A DNA stretch of 64,000 bases from DATARH01 sp963773625 (GTDB taxonomy: Bacteria > Pseudomonadota > Alphaproteobacteria > ATCC43930 > CGMCC-115725), in contig CAVZCJ010000022.1 of NCBI GenBank assembly GCA_963773625.1, positions 62,001 through 126,000 on the forward strand. The letters run 5' to 3'. The translations under genes and the position numbers were made by a program. Each line of letters starts with the position of its first letter. Position 1 is the first letter of the stretch. Under the pieces are notes generated by a model that ran no database searches, had not been told where the DNA came from, and was given only the letters and a program-made list of their open reading frames with translations. Positions 63,839 through 64,000 of this stretch are shown one piece after another.

Positions 63839-64000
63839 TTGTCCGCGCACCTCTACATGCTGCGATGTGCCGATGGTTCGTATTACGTCGGAACCACGCG
63901 CACCAATCTCGAACGGCGCGTCGCCGAACATCAGACCGGAAGCTTTGGCGGCTATACCTCGACACGCCGCCCGGTGACGCTGGTGTTCAGTCAGCATTTC
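63839..64000 (+). CDS. GIY-YIG nuclease domain protein, cut by the right edge
   Basis: Reads HLYMLRCADGSYYVGTTRTN, then LERRVAEHQTGSFGGYTS and TRRPVTLVF. This is the GIY-YIG fold with the pair written as LYM / YYVGTT, plus the catalytic Arg in LERRV. A TTG at 63839 is the likely start. The family is UvrC-like endonuclease, role unknown. The C-terminal part lies outside the window. Confidence 0.82.
   Translation, partial: MSAHLYMLRCADGSYYVGTTRTNLERRVAEHQTGSFGGYTSTRRPVTLVFSQHF

Overview
This is a GC-rich genomic window with dense coding and short gaps. Two kinds of dispersed palindromic repeat often seen in Alphaproteobacteria are present (48286-48365 and 63749-63832), and the metabolic genes (TauD, CaiB, GlcG, GST, DUF6065-like) also suggest an alphaproteobacterium, possibly Rhodospirillales or Hyphomicrobiales. 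The order cannot be fixed from the sequence alone.

Layout. (1) 1-1723, minus: a broken sulfotransferase/glycosyltransferase-2 fusion that runs off the left edge. (2) 1818-32139, almost all minus: one nearly complete flagellar locus. In transcription order from the right it reads tPilZ, fliE, fliF, fliG, fliK, fliM, fliN, a second fliQ, flhA, fliA, motA, motB, a small unknown membrane protein, fliH, fliI, fliJ, fliL, fliO, fliP, fliQ, fliR, flhB. A convergent plus-strand pair flgA-flgN follows, then flgB, C, D, E, F, G, H, I, J, a small FlgN-like gene, flgK and flgL. It encodes basal body, export gate, rod, hook, hook-filament junction, stator and sigma-28. Flagellin, the filament cap, FlgM and all chemotaxis genes are absent here. 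Odd features are two FliQ paralogues, a FliM without the N-terminal CheY-binding motif, FlhB with NPEH in place of NPTH, and a two-domain FlgJ. (3) 32140-32670: a 530-base non-coding stretch. (4) 32671-36056, minus: two tandem DegT-type sugar aminotransferases (the second frameshifted) and a D-2-hydroxyacid dehydrogenase. (5) 36109-37809: a DUF6065-like gene and a 2OG-Fe(II) oxygenase apparently fused to an AgmX/TonB-like C-terminal domain. (6) 38080-44690, plus: a TPR/outer-membrane beta-barrel protein, a secreted FecR-domain protein with a very large His/Asp-rich repeat region, and a CHASE2 adenylate cyclase. This is the most unusual block. (7) 44739-47370, plus: two tandem ferritin-like diiron proteins, the second lacking a metal ligand, translationally coupled to a kynurenine-formamidase-like hydrolase. 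(8) 47367-57000: catabolic-type genes (HIBADH family, two amidohydrolases, MDR reductase, TauD dioxygenase, MetE-like protein, FAD monooxygenase, enoyl-CoA hydratase) plus two small secreted proteins, one Kazal-like. (9) 57051-60452: a MacA/MacB-like efflux pair. (10) 60480-64000: GlcG-like protein, a two-domain CaiB CoA-transferase broken by frameshifts, a GST, and the start of a GIY-YIG gene.

At least fifteen single-base frame breaks interrupt otherwise well-preserved coding sequence. Only one (fliN) lies in the 30 kb flagellar locus. They may be long-read consensus errors or genuine decay of accessory genes, and this limits confidence in the broken genes.
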